DNA of 18,430 nucleotides from the NCBI GenBank assembly GCA_937890845.1, contig CALADR010000261.1, forward strand, positions 1 to 18,430. The letters run 5' to 3'. Position 1 is the stretch's first letter, and each line of letters starts with the position of its first letter. Under the pieces are notes generated by a model. It searched no databases. It was given only the letters and a program-made list of their open reading frames with translations, and was not told where the DNA came from. Below, in pieces: positions 14,773-18,430 of this stretch. Source of the stretch: an uncultured Bacteroidales bacterium. GTDB taxonomy: Bacteria > Bacteroidota > Bacteroidia > Bacteroidales > UBA932. The position numbers and the translations under genes were made by a program.

Positions 14773-14816
14773 GCTTTCGCAAAATAGGGAAAATACAAAT
14801 ATCAATGATTACTTTT

Positions 14817-14854
14817 AAGAATTGGGGCTATGTATAATCACAGTCCCAATTCTT
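14817..14854 (+). terminator. Intrinsic terminator of the rsmA-fucosidase unit, overlapping the convergent gene
   Basis: AAGAATTGGG (14817-14826) and CCCAATTCTT (14845-14854) form a perfect 10-bp stem with an 18-nt loop, followed on the plus strand by TTATTAT. It lies 45 nt after the fucosidase stop. The right arm is inside the last codons of the convergent peptidase (Lys-Glu-Leu-Gly). On the minus strand no T-run follows. Confidence 0.6.
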
Positions 14855-17081
14855 TTATTATGCGTGACATTCCTGCATATTTGTCCAAAGTGAAAAGCAC
14901 AAAGCGAATGTCAGTACATACACACTTGTTATACCCCGGAGTATAATATGAGTTGCTTGCCAATGACTCCTTGTTTCCATCAAAAGCCAGTCCTATCAAT
15001 CTTCCCTCTGCATCAAGGACAGGACTTCCTGAATTTCCTCCGGTTATATCATTATCTGTCAGGAAATCAACAGTAATGGCAGAAGATTCCGGCCACCATT
15101 TCCCCCAATCTCTCTGCTGAAGCAGTTTTTCCCAGTTCTGCTTCAGTCCGAATTCATAACTGCAAGTATCATATTTCTCCAGTATTCCGCAAGATGTGCT
15201 TTTCCACGAGCATATTATTCCGTCATAAGGCTCTATACCTCCTACTGTACCGTAAGATATTCTCATTGTGGAATTGGCATCAGGATACTGCGGGGAACCA
15301 TCCTGAAGACTTTTCTGGTATATGGCGTGCGTATATTCGCGATTGAGCTCCAGGATATCCGGTTCACCTTCAATCCTTGCCCTCACTTCATTGAAATCCC
15401 TTATGCTGACATCCTGGAAGAACCTGCATATCGGGTCTGCAAGGTATTCATCTACAGAATGTTCCTCTAAGGCGAACTTTTCAAGTCTGTCAATGCTTGT
15501 AAGGAAACTCCCGTTCCACAGACTGTCTGTCAATGCTACATAATCACACTTTCCATCCCTGTCAGTATAGTGTTTTTTCAAAGCCTTCTGGTAAGGTCCG
15601 AACCAGATACTGTCCACATTGTCAAAGTATGTCCTGACCGCATAGGTCAAAAGATCCCGCTCAACCTCCGGAACCATTGACTCATACTCTTTCATCATCC
15701 CGTATCTTATGGAATTGTAACGTCCTCCGCGGAATCTGAATTTACGACAGCAATCAACTTCTTCCCGGCATGGTCCTCCTGCATCAATAACCCTGTGTGG
15801 TCTTATGCCGTTTTTCTTGAGCACATCACTTTTAAGAATATTTATCTTAGGCACTATACGTGAAAAGCGCGTCCCTCGTATCAATGTTTCTCTGTAATAA
15901 GTAACATTCCTTTCAAGAAATCCGAGAGCCTCATATTTTTCTGATGCAAGTCTGAGAATATCGCCCCATTTCTCTTTTCTTGCCGGATCTGAATCTATCC
16001 ATACCTGAAGCTCCTCTTCTGACTTCCTTTTCGCATCAGCGACTCCAAACCGTCTGCAACATAAGACCTCCCCTTCGTTCAATTCCTGTACATTGCTCAA
16101 TGAAAAATATGTATCTGCATATTTCAGACGCACAGAAGGATCCCTATTCATCCACTCTCGCATAATGGCCATCTGGTCCCCTCTGACCTTATTGGATATA
16201 GGCAATGTATTCCTGATCCTGCTTTCCACCTCATACGAAGAGCTGTAACGGTCCGTCATTCCGGGAAAACCTATAACCATTGTAAAGTCCCCTGGTTTAT
16301 AACCTGAAAGAGAAATCTCCAGTTTCTTTTCAGAAACCATCGGGACATTCAGAGGAGAATATTCTGCCGGTTTTCCGTCCTTTGAGGTATAAATACGGTA
16401 AAGGGCAAAGTCACATTTGTGCTGAGGCCATTCCCAGTTGTCAATATCGCCACCGAATGCAGCTATGGACACCGGAGGAGCAGCGACAAGTCGCACGTCC
16501 GAATAGACCTCATACAGAGCGATATAATATCTGGAACCTTTCCACATAGAAGAAAACCAGGCCTCATAACCGGTTTCAGCCTTGTACTTTTTTTCCATAA
16601 GGAAAGAGAGTTTTCTGGAACCTAACACCCTTCCTTCACTCTCCGCCTTTTCAAGTTCTGACACTACTTCATCTGTGACATCTATAACTTTTTTCAGGAA
16701 ATAGACTTTCTTCCCTTTTATAGGTACCTCATCTGAAGATGATATCGCCCAGAATCCGTCTTCAAGATAATTGTTCCCTTCAGTACTGAGTGAGTGCACA
16801 TCTGAATATGCACAATGATGATTTGTAATCATCAATCCCTGGTCTGAGATTATACTGCCTGTACAACCGAACTCCAGAGATACTACAGCATCTGACAAAA
16901 CAGCTCCTTCTGCATCCGCATCGTATATTTCACGTGCAGAAAGCTTCAGTCCCCTTGCCTGCATTTTCTTTTCCAATGCCTTGTCAATGGCATTAATCAT
17001 CCACATTCCCTCATCAGCCTTGACAGCCTGCCAGAAAAACAGGCAGGCCAAGACTGAAAATATCCTGATAGTCGTCTTCAT
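14838..17081 (-). CDS. Peptidase S46, dipeptidyl-peptidase 7-like
   Basis: A 747-residue periplasmic serine exopeptidase that releases dipeptides from the N-terminus of oligopeptides. A signal peptide (MKTTIRIFSVLACLFFWQAVKA) precedes the mature start DEGMWM, typical of the family. The chymotrypsin-type triad is visible: His89 in TNHHCAYS, Asp224 in HKCDFALYR and Ser684 in GGNSGSPV. The residue that separates DPP7 from DPP11 is Gly702 (AFDGN) rather than Arg, so a hydrophobic P1 preference (DPP7-type) is expected instead of Asp/Glu. It is slightly longer than characterised members. Cys223 sits next to the catalytic Asp where I would expect Gly (HTGDF). It lies 18 bp after the polyferredoxin stop, so the two share a transcript. 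It fits an asaccharolytic or mixed peptide-feeding lifestyle. Confidence 0.93.
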   Translation of the reverse strand: MKTTIRIFSVLACLFFWQAVKADEGMWMINAIDKALEKKMQARGLKLSAREIYDADAEGAVLSDAVVSLEFGCTGSIISDQGLMITNHHCAYSDVHSLSTEGNNYLEDGFWAISSSDEVPIKGKKVYFLKKVIDVTDEVVSELEKAESEGRVLGSRKLSFLMEKKYKAETGYEAWFSSMWKGSRYYIALYEVYSDVRLVAAPPVSIAAFGGDIDNWEWPQHKCDFALYRIYTSKDGKPAEYSPLNVPMVSEKKLEISLSGYKPGDFTMVIGFPGMTDRYSSSYEVESRIRNTLPISNKVRGDQMAIMREWMNRDPSVRLKYADTYFSLSNVQELNEGEVLCCRRFGVADAKRKSEEELQVWIDSDPARKEKWGDILRLASEKYEALGFLERNVTYYRETLIRGTRFSRIVPKINILKSDVLKKNGIRPHRVIDAGGPCREEVDCCRKFRFRGGRYNSIRYGMMKEYESMVPEVERDLLTYAVRTYFDNVDSIWFGPYQKALKKHYTDRDGKCDYVALTDSLWNGSFLTSIDRLEKFALEEHSVDEYLADPICRFFQDVSIRDFNEVRARIEGEPDILELNREYTHAIYQKSLQDGSPQYPDANSTMRISYGTVGGIEPYDGIICSWKSTSCGILEKYDTCSYEFGLKQNWEKLLQQRDWGKWWPESSAITVDFLTDNDITGGNSGSPVLDAEGRLIGLAFDGNKESLASNSYYTPGYNKCVCTDIRFVLFTLDKYAGMSRIIKELGL

Positions 17082-17099
17082 CTTATTATGAAAATCTGT

Positions 17100-18430
17100 T
17101 TAAAACTTGTTCTTTCCTGAGACATAAGAAGACTCGGAACCCTGATTCTTGAAAACTATTTTTGCCGGAACTTCCCGGACATCTTCTTTTGAATATGTTA
17201 TGGACCAGTTTTCCATTGTCATCAGCTCCCATAGCTTATCTGCTGTCATAGGAGCAGAATAACGCACTCTTATGGACGGAACAAGACTGTCGTTGAGAAC
17301 CAGATATATTCCTATGATACCTTCATGCTTAGAAAGATGGTTGCTCAGGAACGGCATATTTCTGGCTATTATAGGCTTCTCGAAATTCCTGTCTGCAATT
17401 TCATAGACAAACTGAGGTTTTCCTTCTGCCTGTGAGACTCTCTGCTTAAACTCAACTTTGAAAGGAGAAAACATTTTCCTTACATAGTCTTCTGTGGCCA
17501 GGTAAGAGACTCCATCCTCCAGACCTTCAAACTTGAAATCCAGTTCCAGTTCCTTGGTTCCTATAGCGAGCGTCTCTTTTTCCACCATCTCCTTGAACCA
17601 TTTTCTATCAGGAGACACAGAAGGATCCATATATACCCTTACAATAAGAGGGCAGGCAAACTCTGACTCAAGACCATAAATTCTGTATCCGCTGTCCCTC
17701 ATCTGCAATCCCAGATAGTTCAAGTCCAGCTTGTCATACATATTTTCCGTTCTTATGGTCATGACTTTGACACTGTCTGTCACAGAAACATCCGGAGTCT
17801 GCACTCTGAATCGCGATGGAACATATATCTCTTCCTGTATTTTTTCCGCGGTTATAACAGATGGATCGTACAGAATCTCGACTCTGTGATGTCCCACAAA
17901 GGTTTTTACTCCATGAACGCCCCTGATTTTTTCAAGTTTGGCCTTGAATGCCATAGAACTTCCGTAGCATTTTACCGAGCGCATATTTTCTAATTCTACA
18001 GTCTCGAGTTTCTCCGGATCAATGAGCTGCCTTACTGTTCCATCCTGATTTTCCACTTCAATTCCCCATGTAAAATCTATAGTTGGAAGTTCAAACTTGC
18101 TTCCTGCCCACATTCCGAATGCGACAAGAGCGACTGTAAGCACGACAGGTATCAGCTGCTTCCACAATGCAGGTTTGCCGGAACGGCATATACCTGTATG
18201 AAGAGCCTTTGTCGGACAGGAAGCGACACACTCCCCACACAATGTGCAGTCCACATCGTTCACAGCACCTCCATACCAGGAATTAACGTCAATATGATAC
18301 GGACAGTTTTTGGTACATATGTCACAGTGGGTACATTTATCCTCATCTTTCATTATATGAAGAATCTGGAACTTAGGCTTTCTGTACAATATTTCGAGCA
18401 AATATCCTGAAAGACAGAAAACCCCGAAAA
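17100..18430 (-). CDS. Membrane polyferredoxin with repeated HMA-like tail, 5' end cut by window
   Basis: The frame stays open to the right edge (hand-read residues FGVFCLSGYLLEILYRKPKF), so the apparent start near 18401 is not real and the gene begins outside the window. Next come two [4Fe-4S] motifs, CTHCDICTKNCPY and CTLCGECVASCPT. Then one TM helix (LIPVVLTVALVAFGMWAG), preceded by Lys, so the clusters are cytoplasmic and the roughly 340-residue tail periplasmic. The tail holds at least two segments with the rhythm of HMA metal-binding domains: FKAKLEKIRGVHGVKTFVGH...VEILYDPSVITAEKI and LSKHEGIIGIYLVLND...IRVRYSAPMTADKL. The CxxC metal site is absent (only SVKCYGSSM in the first). The missing N-terminus is probably a NapH/CcoG-like membrane part. 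It may pass electrons across the membrane; substrate unknown. Confidence 0.75.
   Translation of the reverse strand, partial: FGVFCLSGYLLEILYRKPKFQILHIMKDEDKCTHCDICTKNCPYHIDVNSWYGGAVNDVDCTLCGECVASCPTKALHTGICRSGKPALWKQLIPVVLTVALVAFGMWAGSKFELPTIDFTWGIEVENQDGTVRQLIDPEKLETVELENMRSVKCYGSSMAFKAKLEKIRGVHGVKTFVGHHRVEILYDPSVITAEKIQEEIYVPSRFRVQTPDVSVTDSVKVMTIRTENMYDKLDLNYLGLQMRDSGYRIYGLESEFACPLIVRVYMDPSVSPDRKWFKEMVEKETLAIGTKELELDFKFEGLEDGVSYLATEDYVRKMFSPFKVEFKQRVSQAEGKPQFVYEIADRNFEKPIIARNMPFLSNHLSKHEGIIGIYLVLNDSLVPSIRVRYSAPMTADKLWELMTMENWSITYSKEDVREVPAKIVFKNQGSESSYVSGKNKF

Noticed and set aside
14771..14786. AAGCTTTCGCAAAATA as another copy of the 15-bp word
   Set aside because: Only the central TTTCGCAA is shared, which is too short to separate from chance.
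18399..18401. TTG at 18401 as start of the polyferredoxin gene
   Set aside because: The same frame continues without a stop to the window edge with a plausible membrane-protein sequence, so the gene is truncated by the window rather than starting there.

Overview
The window looks like chromosomal DNA of a member of the Bacteroidota, most likely order Bacteroidales. The evidence is a TolC/MFP/RND pump followed by a PG0541-type gene (the order known from Porphyromonas gingivalis), a peptidase S46 (DPP7-type), PorT-like beta-barrels, a lipoprotein GH29 fucosidase, TAnnTTTG promoter boxes and weak Shine-Dalgarno sequences. The species cannot be named from the sequence. I see no phage, IS, CRISPR or RNA gene.

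Layout. 1-1442, minus strand: a beta-barrel gene, thioredoxin trxA and a second, paralogous beta-barrel gene cut by the left edge, probably one operon with its own promoter at 1464-1471. 1498-7790, minus strand: a tripartite efflux operon (TolC, lipoprotein adaptor, RND pump) and a small PII-like accessory protein. 7845-11911, minus strand: aspS, lgt, a YbaK/ProX-type tRNA-editing protein and a Cof-type HAD phosphatase, tightly packed. 11912-12107: divergent promoter region. 12108-14772, plus strand: rsmA, then 1 bp later a GH29 alpha-L-fucosidase lipoprotein. 14838-18430, minus strand: a DPP7-like peptidase downstream of a membrane polyferredoxin whose 5' part lies beyond the right edge.

The most unusual material is in two intergenic junctions of the efflux operon. 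Between adaptor and pump (5073-5248), and between pump and PII-like gene (1793-1966), the DNA has the same architecture: a direct repeat of the junction, a palindromic core, an inverted copy of the junction, then the second direct copy running into the next start codon. At the pump this gives a perfect 17-bp inverted repeat whose stem contains the ATG. At the PII-like gene it gives a 14-bp stem ending 5 nt before the ATG. A 15-bp word from the second junction recurs between aspS and lgt.

Functionally, the left half is envelope biology: efflux, outer-membrane barrels and thiol redox. The centre is translation fidelity and lipoprotein maturation. Lgt would lipidate the adaptor and the fucosidase, both of which carry lipoboxes. 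The right half combines glycan and peptide scavenging with an unusual ferredoxin protein whose tail carries repeated HMA-like modules without a CxxC metal site.
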